DNA from: Alphaproteobacteria bacterium
GTDB lineage: Bacteria > Pseudomonadota > Alphaproteobacteria > Sphingomonadales > Sphingomonadaceae
Reading direction: 5' to 3'
Length of the DNA: 38,478 bases
Assembly (NCBI GenBank): GCA_019232625.1
Contig: JAFANP010000010.1
Span: 1-38,478, forward strand
This document shows, piece by piece, positions 1 to 7,783 of the stretch (position 1 is its first letter; every line of letters starts with the position of its first letter). The notes under the pieces were generated by a model that saw only the letters and a list, made by a program, of their open reading frames with translations, was not told the DNA's origin and did not search any database. The position numbers were made by a program, and so were the translations under genes.

Positions 1-1
1 C

Positions 2-217
2 GCCGACGGCAATGCGGCGAACGGCGACACCGCCTTCACCTTCATCGGCTCGGCCGCCTTCACCGCCGCCGGCCAGGTCCGCGCGGTGGAAGACGCGGCC
101 AATCCCGGCCACTGGACGGTGGAAGCCGACCTGAACGGCGACGGCAACGCCGACCTCTCGATCGCCGTCACCGTCGTCGACGGCCACGCCTTCGCCTATA
201 CGGACTTCTACCTCTGA
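2..217 (+). CDS. RTX / serralysin-type secreted protein, C-terminal end (partial)
   Basis: Only the last 71 residues are present; the gene enters from the left edge in frame 2 and stops with TGA at 215-217. The visible sequence resembles the C-terminal domain of serralysin-family (peptidase M10) and other type I secreted RTX proteins. It has a FTF-IGSAAFT strand, then GQVRAV, the Asp/Gly calcium-type motif DLNGDGNADLSI, and a terminal TDFYL. A hydrophobic-aromatic end following an Asp is what type I exporters recognise in this family. The protein is therefore probably an extracellular, calcium-binding product. Whether it carries a peptidase domain cannot be judged because the N-terminal part is outside the window. 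No ABC exporter is in the window. A second RTX-containing protein lies at 17361-22574. Confidence 0.75.
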   Translation, partial: ADGNAANGDTAFTFIGSAAFTAAGQVRAVEDAANPGHWTVEADLNGDGNADLSIAVTVVDGHAFAYTDFYL

Positions 218-226
218 GAAGGGAAC

Positions 227-294
227 GGGGACAGTTACCGGCCGCCTAGGCCGTCGCGGACCCGCACAGGCCGGTGGGGCCGGTAACTGTCCCC
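227..294. repeat. REP-like palindromic element, copy 1
   Basis: A 68-bp element bounded by ggggacagttaccgg on the left and its exact reverse complement ccggtaactgtcccc on the right. The interior is GC-rich and contains cctagg and cgcacaggccggtgggg. A near-identical copy follows 15 bp downstream. GGGGACAGTTAC-type termini are known from REP/RAYT-associated repeats in proteobacteria; no RAYT transposase is in the window. Confidence 0.85.
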
Positions 295-309
295 AGCGCG
301 GAGGTGAAT

Positions 310-377
310 GGGGACAGTTACCGGCTGCCTAGGCCGCCGCGACCCCGCACAGGCCGGTGGGGCCGGTAACTGTCCCC
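310..377. repeat. REP-like palindromic element, copy 2
   Basis: Second 68-bp copy in the same orientation, with identical 15-bp inverted termini and an interior differing from copy 1 at only a few positions. The pair could form two hairpins, or one large structure by pairing ends across copies. It lies between the RTX gene end and the rne upstream region and may act as a transcription boundary. Confidence 0.85.
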
Positions 378-851
378 AAGTCCCCAAGCCCCGCCGCAGC
401 GACCGTCCCGAGGCGGCGCGGGCCGGGGATTATCCTCGTTTCGCCGCCGATCCCGGTTGCCGCTGCTTATGGGAGGTGCTAGCAACCGCCATCGGCATAA
501 TGTTGAAGGCAGCACCTTTCCTTCTCATATCCAGCCGTAGTTTCGCGCCGCCGCTTTTTCGCGCCGGCCACCAAGTTCGTGCCGGCGCCTCGCGCGCCGG
601 CCACCAAGGTTGACGCTGCATGAGGTATGTTTTTCCCGACCGGCTCCCCCTCCCGAAGGTGAGGGGCGTCGCGGCCGGGGCCCTGCGGCCGGCGCCCGTC
701 GCCGGCCTGCCGCACGCAGCAGACGCAGTGATTTTCCTTTCAACCCGGACATTGAGGGCGCGCGCCGGACCGGCCGCGCCTTCGTCCCTATTCGAGCGCG
801 CCCGCCGCCGGCTCATGATCGAGGCCGCGCCGCGCGCGTGGAGTGATGTTA
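378..851 (+). other. Long non-coding region upstream of rne
   Basis: No convincing gene is seen in these 474 bases; the short open frames have no good ribosome binding site and no recognisable product. Several T-rich stretches (around 485-560 and 625-640) break the high-GC pattern, as expected for promoter or leader sequence. A weak candidate promoter is TTGAAG at 503-508 with CATATC at 526-531 (17-nt spacer). A 15-bp direct repeat, gcgccggccaccaag, occurs at 561-575 and 594-608, exactly 33 bp apart. Long rne leaders mediate autoregulation in enterobacteria, so a structured leader here is plausible but not shown. Confidence 0.4.
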
Positions 852-3368
852 ATGACGATGCGCATGTTGATCGACGCGCGCCACCAGGAAGAAACCCGGG
901 TGGCCGTGGTCAAGGGAAACCGGATCGAGGAATTTGATTTCGAATCTGCCGAGCACAAGCAGCTCAAGGGGAACATCTATCTAGCCAAGGTGACGCGGGT
1001 CGAGCCGTCGCTTCAGGCGGCGTTCGTCGACTATGGCGGCAACCGCCACGGCTTCCTCGCCTTTTCCGAGATCCACCCGGATTATTACCAGATCCCCAAG
1101 GAGGATCGCGAGGCGCTGCTGCGCGAGGAAGCGGAGCATGCCGCCGAGGAAGAGCGCCTGCGCGCCGCCGAGGACGCCCGCTACGAAGGCCGCGACGAGG
1201 ATGAGCGGGACGAGCGCGACTCACGCGACGCGCACGATTCCGACGAGGAGCAGGACGAAGGGGAGGGCGCCGACGAGAATGGCGACACCCCCGCCGCCGA
1301 AAGCGCCAGCGCGCCCGAGGAGAATGCCGCGGACGAGCTTCGCCGCAAGCGCCAGAACCTGCGCCGTCGCTACAAGATCCAGGACGTCATCCGGCGCCGC
1401 CAGGTGCTGCTCGTCCAGGTCGTCAAGGAGGAGCGCGGCAACAAGGGGGCGGCGCTCACCACCTATCTGTCGCTGGCCGGCCGCTATTGCGTGCTGATGC
1501 CGAACACCAGCCACGGCGGCGGCATCAGCCGCAAGATCTCGAACGGCGCCGACCGCAAGCGCCTCAAGCAGATCATGGGCGACCTCAACCTGCCGAGCAG
1601 CATGAGCTGCATCGTCCGGACGGCCGGCCTCTCGCGCACCAAGACGGAGATCAAGCGCGACTTCGACTATCTCGCCCGGCTGTGGGACGAGATCAGGGAG
1701 CGGACGCTCGGAAGCGAGGCGCCGGCCCTGATCTACGGCGACAGCGACCTGGTGAAGCGGGCCATTCGCGACATCTACAATCGCGACATCGACGAGGTGA
1801 TCGTCGAAGGCGAGGAGGGCTACAAGGCCGCCCGCTCGTTCATGAAGCTGCTCATGCCCAGCCACGTGCGGCGGGTGAAGAACTATGCCGACACGGTGCC
1901 GCTCTTCCAGCGCTACGGCGCCGAGGAACAGCTCGCCGCCATGTACCATCCGGTCGTGCAGCTGAAGTCGGGCGGCTATCTCGTCATCAACCCGACCGAG
2001 GCGCTGGTGTCGATCGACATCAACTCCGGCCGCTCGACTCGCGAGCACAATATCGAGCAGACCGCCTACGCCACCAACTTGGAGGCCGCGGCCGAGATCG
2101 CCCGCCAGCTGCGCCTGCGCGACATGGCCGGCCTCATCGTCATCGACTTCATCGACATGGAAGCCAACGGCCACGTCCGCAAGGTCGAGAAGGCGATGAA
2201 GGAGGCGCTTAAGAACGACCGCGCCCGGATCCAGGTCGGCCGCATCTCCTCGTTCGGCCTGATGGAGATGAGCCGCCAGCGCCTGCGCACCGGCGTGCTC
2301 GAAGCCTCGACGAGGCCCTGTCCGCATTGCGAGGGGACGGGGCTGATGCGCACCGCCGCCTCGTCGGGCCTGTCGGCGCTGCGCATGCTCGAGGACGAAG
2401 CGGCGCGGGGCCGCGGCAGCCGCATCGTGCTGCGCGCCGGCCGCGAGGCCGCGGTCTACGTCCTCAACCGCAAGCGCGGCGAGATCGGCGAGATCGAGGA
2501 GCGCTACGGCGTGCTGATCGAGGTGCTGATCGACGACGGCTTCGAAGGCGCCAAGATGGCGGTCGAGTCGCTCGGCCCGCCGCCGGCCTTCCGGCCGAGG
2601 CCGCAGCCCGTCGCCGAGCCGGAGATCGACGAGGAGGAGCTCGTCGAGGAATTCGTCGACGACGAGGATGACGAGGAGTCGGAGGAGGAGGAGGGCGAGC
2701 CGAGCGCGGCGGAGCCCGCCGCGTCCCGCCGCGAGCCGCGCGACGACGAGCAGGGCCAGGACCGCGGCCGCAAGCGCCGCCGCCGCCGCGGCCGCCGCGG
2801 CGGCCGCCGTCGCGGCGCCGAGGGCGAGGAGCTTCCGATGAGCGAGGAGGGCGAAGCTCCGGCCGAGGCTCCGGCCGAGCCCGAAGCGGCGCCGGAGCCG
2901 GTTGCCGACGCCGCGGCCGAGGCGCCCGCCGACGCGCCGGCCGAGGCCGCGGCCGAGCCGGCCGCCGCCGAGGCCGAGGAGAAGCCCAAGGCCCGCCGCC
3001 GTCCCCGCGCCCGCCGCCGGGACGAGGCTGCGCCCGCTCCGGAGCCAGCGCCGGTCGAGGCCGCTCCGGCCGACGTTCCCGCCCCGGTCGACGCTCCCGC
3101 GCCGGCCGCGACCGAGGCTCCGGCCGAGCCGGCCGCCGAGGCGCCCGCCAAGCCGAAGCGCACGCGCCGCCGCAAGGCGGTCGAAGCCGAGGCACCCGCC
3201 CCGGAGGCCCCTCCGGCGGAGGAGGCGGCGCCGGCGCCGCGGGCCGCCAACGACGCCGCGGACGCTTCGGCGCCCGCGCCGGCGGACGAGGCGTCCGGCG
3301 AGGGTTCCGCCGAGGAGCCCTCGGGGCCGCCGCGGCGCGGCTGGTGGCAGCGGACGTTCGGCGCCTGA
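852..3368 (+). CDS. rne: Ribonuclease E, degradosome scaffold endoribonuclease
   Basis: RNase E cleaves single-stranded AU-rich RNA for mRNA decay and rRNA/tRNA processing, and scaffolds the degradosome. The 838-residue product begins MTMRMLIDARHQEETRVAV, the usual alphaproteobacterial start. The ATG at 852 has GGAG about 9 nt upstream, whereas the in-frame starts at 843 and 846 are too close to it. The S1 domain is interrupted by an acidic insertion (about residues 82-167). The DNase I-like subdomain has SIDINSG with Asp389 and VIDFIDM with Asp432, matching the catalytic D303/D346 pair of E. coli. The zinc-link is CPHC at 490-493. The tail from about residue 575 is disordered, with an acidic block, an Arg-rich block and Ala/Pro/Glu repeats. 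It ends RRGWWQRTFGA; a C-terminal GWW motif is the known polynucleotide phosphorylase docking site in Caulobacter RNase E. Confidence 0.97.
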   Translation: MTMRMLIDARHQEETRVAVVKGNRIEEFDFESAEHKQLKGNIYLAKVTRVEPSLQAAFVDYGGNRHGFLAFSEIHPDYYQIPKEDREALLREEAEHAAEEERLRAAEDARYEGRDEDERDERDSRDAHDSDEEQDEGEGADENGDTPAAESASAPEENAADELRRKRQNLRRRYKIQDVIRRRQVLLVQVVKEERGNKGAALTTYLSLAGRYCVLMPNTSHGGGISRKISNGADRKRLKQIMGDLNLPSSMSCIVRTAGLSRTKTEIKRDFDYLARLWDEIRERTLGSEAPALIYGDSDLVKRAIRDIYNRDIDEVIVEGEEGYKAARSFMKLLMPSHVRRVKNYADTVPLFQRYGAEEQLAAMYHPVVQLKSGGYLVINPTEALVSIDINSGRSTREHNIEQTAYATNLEAAAEIARQLRLRDMAGLIVIDFIDMEANGHVRKVEKAMKEALKNDRARIQVGRISSFGLMEMSRQRLRTGVLEASTRPCPHCEGTGLMRTAASSGLSALRMLEDEAARGRGSRIVLRAGREAAVYVLNRKRGEIGEIEERYGVLIEVLIDDGFEGAKMAVESLGPPPAFRPRPQPVAEPEIDEEELVEEFVDDEDDEESEEEEGEPSAAEPAASRREPRDDEQGQDRGRKRRRRRGRRGGRRRGAEGEELPMSEEGEAPAEAPAEPEAAPEPVADAAAEAPADAPAEAAAEPAAAEAEEKPKARRRPRARRRDEAAPAPEPAPVEAAPADVPAPVDAPAPAATEAPAEPAAEAPAKPKRTRRRKAVEAEAPAPEAPPAEEAAPAPRAANDAADASAPAPADEASGEGSAEEPSGPPRRGWWQRTFGA

Positions 3369-3451
3369 CATGGCGCGGACGCGACATGGGCGCCTCGCCG
3401 CGGGCGGGCGCTCATGTGCCGTTCAGGGCGGCGGCGGCAGGAGCGGTCGCC

Positions 3452-4846
3452 ATGGCTGAAGCGGCGCGCGGCGGGGTGAAGCGGGGCGGGTTTCTCGTCC
3501 GCCTCGCTTTGCTGCTGATCTTGTCCCTGGCCCTGGCGGTCCGGCCGGCGATGGCGCAGTCGATCCTGCGCGACGCCGAGACCGAGCAATTGTTCAAGGA
3601 CATGTCGCGCGACATCGTCGCCGCCGCCGGCCTGAGGCCGGAGAACGTCCAGATCGTCCTCCTGCAGGACAATTCGATCAACGCCTTCGTCGCCGGCGGC
3701 CAGATCGTCTACATCCATTCGGGCCTGATCGCCGCCGCCGACAACGCCAACGAGGTCCAGGGCGTGATCGCCCACGAGCTCGGCCACGTCGCCGCCGGCG
3801 ACGTGCTGCGCATCCAGCAGGGCGTGAAGGTCGCCACCGGCATCATGCTGCTCTCGCTGCTGCTCGGCGCCGCTGCGATGGCGGCCGGCGCGGGCGATGC
3901 CGGCGCCGGCCTGATGGCCGCCGGGCAGCAGGCGGCGATGGGCAAGTTCCTGGCCTTCAGCCGCACCCAGGAATCCTCGGCCGACCAGGCGGGGGCCCGC
4001 TTCCTCGGCAAGGCCGGGGTCAGCGGCAAGGGCTCGATCGCCTTCTTCAAGAAGCTCCAGAACCAGGAGTTCCGCTACGCCATCCCGCAGGACGACGCCT
4101 ACGCCCAGACCCATCCCCTCTCGGGGGACCGTATCCAGGCGCTGGAGACGACCTACAAGGCCTCGCCCAACTGGAACGTGCCGACCGACCCGGCGATCGA
4201 GGCCCGCTTCCAACGGATCAAGGCCAAATTGTTCGGCTTCGTCAACGATCCCAAGCGGACTCTGCAGACCTATCCGGAGAGCGACAGGAGCGAGCCGGCG
4301 CGCTACGCCCGGGCCTATGCCTGGCACAAGAGCGCCTATCCGGAAAAGGCGCTCGGCGAGGTCGACGCGCTGATCGCCGCGCGCCCGCACGACCCCTTCT
4401 ATCTCGAGCTCAAGGGGCAGGTGCTTCTCGAATCGGGTCGCCCGGCCGATGCGCTGGAATCGCTTCGCGAGGCGGTGGCGCGGGCGCCCGACCAGCCGCT
4501 CATCTCCGCTTTGCTCGGCCATGCGCTGATCGCCACCGAGAAGCCGGAGAATTTCGAGGAGGCGAAGCGAGTCCTCAAGGCCGCCATCGGCCGCGACAAT
4601 TCCAACCCCTTCGCCTGGTACCAGCTCGGAATCGTCTACGACCGGGAGGGCGACCAGGGGCGTGCTGCGCTTGCGACGGCGGAGCGCTACAATCTCGAAG
4701 GCCAGGCCAAGCTCGCCCTCGCCAATGCCGAGCAGGCGATGCGCGCCATCCCCAGCGGCTCGTCCGACTGGCTGCGCGCCCAGGACATCGCCATGGTCTC
4801 GCGCACCGAGGTGGACAAGGACAAGAAGAAGAATCGTGACCGCTGA
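3452..4846 (+). CDS. M48 family metallopeptidase with TPR repeats (BepA-like)
   Basis: A periplasmic zinc peptidase of 464 residues, probably involved in quality control of outer-membrane proteins as E. coli BepA (YfgC) is. The ATG at 3452 is preceded by AGGAG with an 8-nt spacer; an earlier in-frame ATG at 3344 lies inside rne and has no such site. The signal peptide contains LVRLALLLILSLALA and probably cleaves after PAMA. The zinc motif HELGH is at residues 108-112, and the third ligand is in ESSAD starting at Glu174. Residues about 290-440 look like tetratricopeptide helices (for example PFYLELKGQVLLESGRPADA). It starts 83 bp after rne and its last 11 nt overlap the DsbA-like gene, so the two are probably translationally coupled and work together in the envelope. 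Confidence 0.92.
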   Translation: MAEAARGGVKRGGFLVRLALLLILSLALAVRPAMAQSILRDAETEQLFKDMSRDIVAAAGLRPENVQIVLLQDNSINAFVAGGQIVYIHSGLIAAADNANEVQGVIAHELGHVAAGDVLRIQQGVKVATGIMLLSLLLGAAAMAAGAGDAGAGLMAAGQQAAMGKFLAFSRTQESSADQAGARFLGKAGVSGKGSIAFFKKLQNQEFRYAIPQDDAYAQTHPLSGDRIQALETTYKASPNWNVPTDPAIEARFQRIKAKLFGFVNDPKRTLQTYPESDRSEPARYARAYAWHKSAYPEKALGEVDALIAARPHDPFYLELKGQVLLESGRPADALESLREAVARAPDQPLISALLGHALIATEKPENFEEAKRVLKAAIGRDNSNPFAWYQLGIVYDREGDQGRAALATAERYNLEGQAKLALANAEQAMRAIPSGSSDWLRAQDIAMVSRTEVDKDKKKNRDR

Positions 4847-5576
4847 GGCCCAGCCGCGCGCCAAAGGCGGGTTCGGCGGCTGGAAGGCCGCGCTCGCCGC
4901 CGGCCTCGTCGGCTCGGCGATCGGCGCCGGAGCGATGATGGCCGCCTCCGGCACGCTGATCCGCTCCTACCTGCTCGAGAATCCCGAGGTCCTGCCCGAG
5001 GCGATGCAGCGCCTGCAGGAGCGGGAGGCGGCGAACAGCGTCCGCGGCAACCGGGCGGCGCTGGAGACGCCCTTCGCCGGCGCCTGGGCCGGCGCACGGG
5101 ACGGCGACGTCGTCCTCGTCGAGTTCTTCGATTATGCCTGCGGCTATTGCCGCGCCAGCAACGCCGACGTCGACCGCCTGCTCGCCGAGGACAAGAAGCT
5201 GAAGGTCGTCTGGCGCGAATGGCCGGTGCTCGGGCCCGACAGCGAGGCCGCGGCCCTGGCCAGCCTCGCCGCCGCCGAGGCCGGGCGCTTCAAGCCCTTC
5301 CACGACGCCTTGTTCGCGGCGGGCCGCCCGACCGCGGACAATGTCGCCCGCGCTCGGCGGGCGATCGGGCTGGACGAGGCGGCCGTCGCCCGCCTCCGCG
5401 CCTCGCCGGTCGCCGTCCGGGAGGTCAACCGCAACTACCAGCTCGCCTCGTTCCTGCGCGGCACCGGAACGCCGGTCTTCGTCGTCGGCGACAAGGTCCT
5501 CCACGGCGCCGTCGGCTACGACAAGCTCAAGGCCGCCGTCGCCGAGGCCCGCGGCCGCGGCCGCGGCCGCGCCTGA
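4836..5576 (+). CDS. DsbA-family thiol-disulfide oxidoreductase
   Basis: A thioredoxin-fold protein of 246 residues, probably exported or membrane-anchored, that forms or isomerises disulfides. The start is the GTG at 4836, inside the end of the M48 gene (11-nt overlap). Upstream in-frame starts only read Arg-rich shadow sequence. An N-terminal hydrophobic segment, LAAGLVGSAIGAGAMMAASG, acts as a signal anchor. It is followed by a helical stretch ending LQEREAANSVRGNRAAL that is typical of the alphaproteobacterial DsbA/ScsC-like group. The active site is CGYC at residues 102-105 in FFDYACGYCRAS, and the cis-proline loop is GTPVF with Pro213. The C-terminus is a GRGRGRGRA tail from a GCGGCC repeat. 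DsbD- or DsbB-type partners are not in the window. Confidence 0.93.
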   Translation: MTAEAQPRAKGGFGGWKAALAAGLVGSAIGAGAMMAASGTLIRSYLLENPEVLPEAMQRLQEREAANSVRGNRAALETPFAGAWAGARDGDVVLVEFFDYACGYCRASNADVDRLLAEDKKLKVVWREWPVLGPDSEAAALASLAAAEAGRFKPFHDALFAAGRPTADNVARARRAIGLDEAAVARLRASPVAVREVNRNYQLASFLRGTGTPVFVVGDKVLHGAVGYDKLKAAVAEARGRGRGRA

Positions 5577-5670
5577 CCCCTCCCTTGCCCAAGTCGCTCC
5601 GCCCCTGTAACCAGAGGGCAAGTCACGGGCGCCTCGGGCGTCCGGAACGAGAACATAAGAGTGTTTCGCC

Positions 5671-6726
5671 ATGGCGCAGCAGGCCGCGACGGCTCCGCTC
5701 CCGCCGGCACGGAGCCCGGCGCAGGCGGTAAGTTCCCCGCTCGAGGAGCGGCGCAACCCCCATCGCCACACCTATGGCGCGCTCGATCTCGGCACCAACA
5801 ATTGCCGCCTGCTGGTGGCGCGCCCGGCCGAGGACGGCTTCGTCGTCATCGACGCCTTCTCCCGCGTCGTCCGGCTCGGCGAAGGTCTCGGCACCAGCGG
5901 CAAGATCAGCGAGGCGGCGCAGGACCGGGCGGTCGCGGCGCTCTCGGTCTGCGCCGACAAGCTCTGCCGCCGCCGCGTCTCCCTTTCCCGCTCGGTCGCC
6001 ACGGAGGCGTGCCGCCGCGCCGTCAACGGCCGCCATTTCGTCGAGCGGGTGCGGCGCGAGACCGGCATCTGCCTGGAGATCATCTCGCCCGAGGAGGAGG
6101 CGCGGCTCGCCATGCTCGGCTGCCACCGCCTGCTCGAGCCGGGCGACGGGCCGGCGCTGATCTTCGACATCGGCGGCGGCTCGACGGAGCTCGTCCTCAT
6201 CGACACGGACGGCGGCGGCACGCCGAAGATCAAATGCTGGTGGAGCGCGCCCTGGGGGGTGGTCTCGCTCACCGAGAGCGAGGGACGCGACTTCGCCGAC
6301 GCCAGCGAGCGGGTTGCCGCCTTCGGCCGAATGAAGGAGCGAGTCCGCCACGCCTTCCGCCGCTTCGCCGAGCTGCTGCCGCCGCGGCGTGACAACATCC
6401 GCCTGCTGGGGACCAGCGGCACGGTCACCACCCTCGCCAGCATCCACCTCGCCCTTCCGGCCTACGACCGCCGCGCCGTCGACGGACTGCTGATGCCGGC
6501 CGAGGACATGCGCGCGGTCAACGCCATGCTGTCGCGGATGAGCATCGCCGAGCGGGCCCAGCTCCCCTGCATCGGGCTCGACCGCGCCGACCTCGTCGTC
6601 GCCGGCAGCGCCATACTCGACGCGATCATGGAGATCTGGCCGGCCAAGACCCTCGGCATCGCCGACCGCGGCATCCGCGAGGGCATCCTCCGCTCGCTGA
6701 TGGCGCGCGACGGGCACAGATTGTGA
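5671..6726 (+). CDS. Ppx/GppA family exopolyphosphatase / pppGpp phosphohydrolase
   Basis: A 351-residue ASKHA-fold phosphatase expected to hydrolyse terminal phosphates of polyphosphate or convert pppGpp to ppGpp; the sequence alone does not decide which. The phosphate-binding motif 1 is GALDLGTNN with Asp39. The second glycine loop is FDIGGGSTEL at residues 165-174. GTSGTVTTLA begins near residue 247. The length fits the short two-domain form without the HD extension of E. coli Ppx. The first 35 residues are Pro/Ala-rich and not conserved. The ATG at 5671 follows a 94-bp gap after the DsbA-like gene, with only a weak purine stretch (AAGAG) upstream. The 3' neighbour rlmE is separated by a repeat element. 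Confidence 0.9.
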   Translation: MAQQAATAPLPPARSPAQAVSSPLEERRNPHRHTYGALDLGTNNCRLLVARPAEDGFVVIDAFSRVVRLGEGLGTSGKISEAAQDRAVAALSVCADKLCRRRVSLSRSVATEACRRAVNGRHFVERVRRETGICLEIISPEEEARLAMLGCHRLLEPGDGPALIFDIGGGSTELVLIDTDGGGTPKIKCWWSAPWGVVSLTESEGRDFADASERVAAFGRMKERVRHAFRRFAELLPPRRDNIRLLGTSGTVTTLASIHLALPAYDRRAVDGLLMPAEDMRAVNAMLSRMSIAERAQLPCIGLDRADLVVAGSAILDAIMEIWPAKTLGIADRGIREGILRSLMARDGHRL

Positions 6727-6742
6727 GGTGTGTGAAGCCTAG

Positions 6743-6867
6743 TCCTCCCTGCGGCGCAGCCGGGGGGAGGGGGACCATGCGAAGCATGGTGGAGGGGCAG
6801 GCGCCGCTCCGCCCCTCCACCGCCTTGCAGGCGGTCCCCCTCCCCATCGCTGCGCGACGGGGAGGAC
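6743..6867. repeat. Long GC-rich inverted-repeat element (CCTCCCC/GGGGAGG family)
   Basis: An imperfect palindrome of about 125 bp with paired blocks. TCCTCCC at the left pairs with GGGAGGA at the right; GGGGGAGGGGGACC pairs with GGTCCCCCTCCCC; GGTGGAGGGGC pairs with GCCCCTCCACC. The same family recurs at 25199-25299 and 37287-37420. The right arm ends in GGGGAGGA, which supplies the Shine-Dalgarno sequence of rlmE. Confidence 0.8.
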
Positions 6868-6871
6868 CGGG

Positions 6872-7522
6872 GTGACCCGCCTCCGCACCGCCAAGGGCCG
6901 CAAGGTGAGCTCGACCAAATGGCTCGAGCGCCAGCTCAACGACCCCTATGTCAAGCGCGCCAGGGCGGAGGGCTATCGCTCGCGCGCCGCCTACAAGCTG
7001 ATCGAGCTCGACGAGCGCTTCGGCTTTTTGAAGGGCGCCGAGCGGATCGTCGACCTCGGCATCGCCCCGGGCGGCTGGACCCAGGTGGTGCGCCAGCGCC
7101 TGCCCCAGGCGGCCGTGGTCGGAATCGACCTCCTGCCCACCGATCCGATCGACGGCGCCGCCATCCTCCAGATGGATTTCCTCGCCGAGGAGGCGCCCGA
7201 GCGCCTGCGCGAGGCGCTCGGTGGGCCGGCCGACCTCGTCCTCTCCGACATGGCGGCGAACACCGTCGGCCATCCCCAGACCGACCATCTGCGCACCATG
7301 GCGCTGGTCGAGGCGGGGCTGGAATTCGCCGCCGAGGTGCTGAAGCCCGGCGGCGCCTATGTCGCCAAGGTGCTCGCCGGCGGCGCCGACAACCATCTCG
7401 TCGCCGAGCTCAAGCGCCGCTTCGCCACCGTCAAGCACGCCAAGCCCCCCGCCAGCCGCAAGGGCTCGTCCGAATGGTATGTGGTGGCGCAGGGCTTCAA
7501 GGGCGCCCCCGAACCGGGTTGA
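6872..7522 (+). CDS. rlmE: 23S rRNA (uridine2552-2'-O)-methyltransferase RlmE
   Basis: An S-adenosylmethionine-dependent methyltransferase of 216 residues that modifies U2552 of 23S rRNA during late 50S assembly (FtsJ/RrmJ family). The SAM motif is [13 protein letters not shown]. The catalytic tetrad known as K38-D124-K164-E199 in E. coli is readable here as Lys42 (AAYKLIE), Asp126 (LSDMAAN), Lys166 (YVAKVLAGG) and Glu201 (SSEWYVVA). The start is GTG at 6872 with GGAGG at 6861-6865. That ribosome binding site is the right arm of the repeat at 6743-6867. The Lys/Arg-rich N-terminus ([19 protein letters not shown]) is usual for the alphaproteobacterial enzyme and contacts rRNA. Confidence 0.97.
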   Translation: MTRLRTAKGRKVSSTKWLERQLNDPYVKRARAEGYRSRAAYKLIELDERFGFLKGAERIVDLGIAPGGWTQVVRQRLPQAAVVGIDLLPTDPIDGAAILQMDFLAEEAPERLREALGGPADLVLSDMAANTVGHPQTDHLRTMALVEAGLEFAAEVLKPGGAYVAKVLAGGADNHLVAELKRRFATVKHAKPPASRKGSSEWYVVAQGFKGAPEPG

Positions 7523-7558
7523 CCGGGGAAGGGCCGCGCCCTATCTCGCGCCCCGCAC

Positions 7559-7632
7559 TGCCCGATCGTCTAATGGTAAGACTACGGACTCTGACTCCGT
7601 CAATCGAGGTTCGAATCCTCGTCGGGCATCCA
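7559..7632 (+). tRNA. tRNA-Gln (anticodon CTG)
   Basis: A 74-nt cloverleaf with acceptor stem TGCCCGA/TCGGGCA, discriminator T and an encoded CCA end. The D-loop region is TCGTCTAATGGTAAGAC and the anticodon stem ACGGA/TCCGT encloses the loop CTCTGAC, giving anticodon CTG (reads CAG). The T-arm is CGAGGTTCGAATCCTCG. The U1-A72 pair is the typical identity feature of tRNA-Gln. It lies 36 bp after rlmE. Confidence 0.97.
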
Positions 7633-7669
7633 TCCCCTTAGAGCGGTCGGCGAGGAGGTTCACCCACCT

Positions 7670-7754
7670 CCGTTCGGGCTGAGCCTATCGAAGCCCCATC
7701 CTCCTGCTTTGCGAAAGGGGAGGGAAAGCCCTTCGACAGGCTCAGGGCGAACGG
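7670..7754. repeat. TTCGGGCTGAGCCTGTCGAA-type inverted repeat
   Basis: The left arm ccgttcgggctgagcctatc is mirrored by a right arm ending ttcgacaggctcagggcg plus aacgg. The two arms are separated by about 35 bp of GC-rich spacer. Two more copies lie at 27449-27567 and 27744-27819. This is a dispersed intergenic family in sphingomonads; its function is unknown. Confidence 0.8.
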
Positions 7755-7783
7755 TGCGGGCGATTCTATCCAATCCCTCGACC

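Noticed and set aside
227-377. Terminal inverted repeats of an insertion sequence
   Set aside because: There is no transposase or other coding frame between or near the copies, and each 68-bp unit is itself a complete palindromic repeat.
1221-3371. Long minus-strand frames opposite rne
   Set aside because: They are shadows of the GC-rich rne reading frame, with Leu/Arg/Gly-rich low-complexity products and no start site.
3344-3451. A longer N-terminus of the M48 peptidase starting inside rne
   Set aside because: The signal peptide and AGGAG ribosome site both support the ATG at 3452; the upstream part is Arg/Ala-rich shadow sequence of rne.
5541-5576. A GCGGCC tandem repeat as a non-coding element
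   Set aside because: It is the coding end of the DsbA-like gene (GRGRGRGRA tail); only its repetitiveness is notable.
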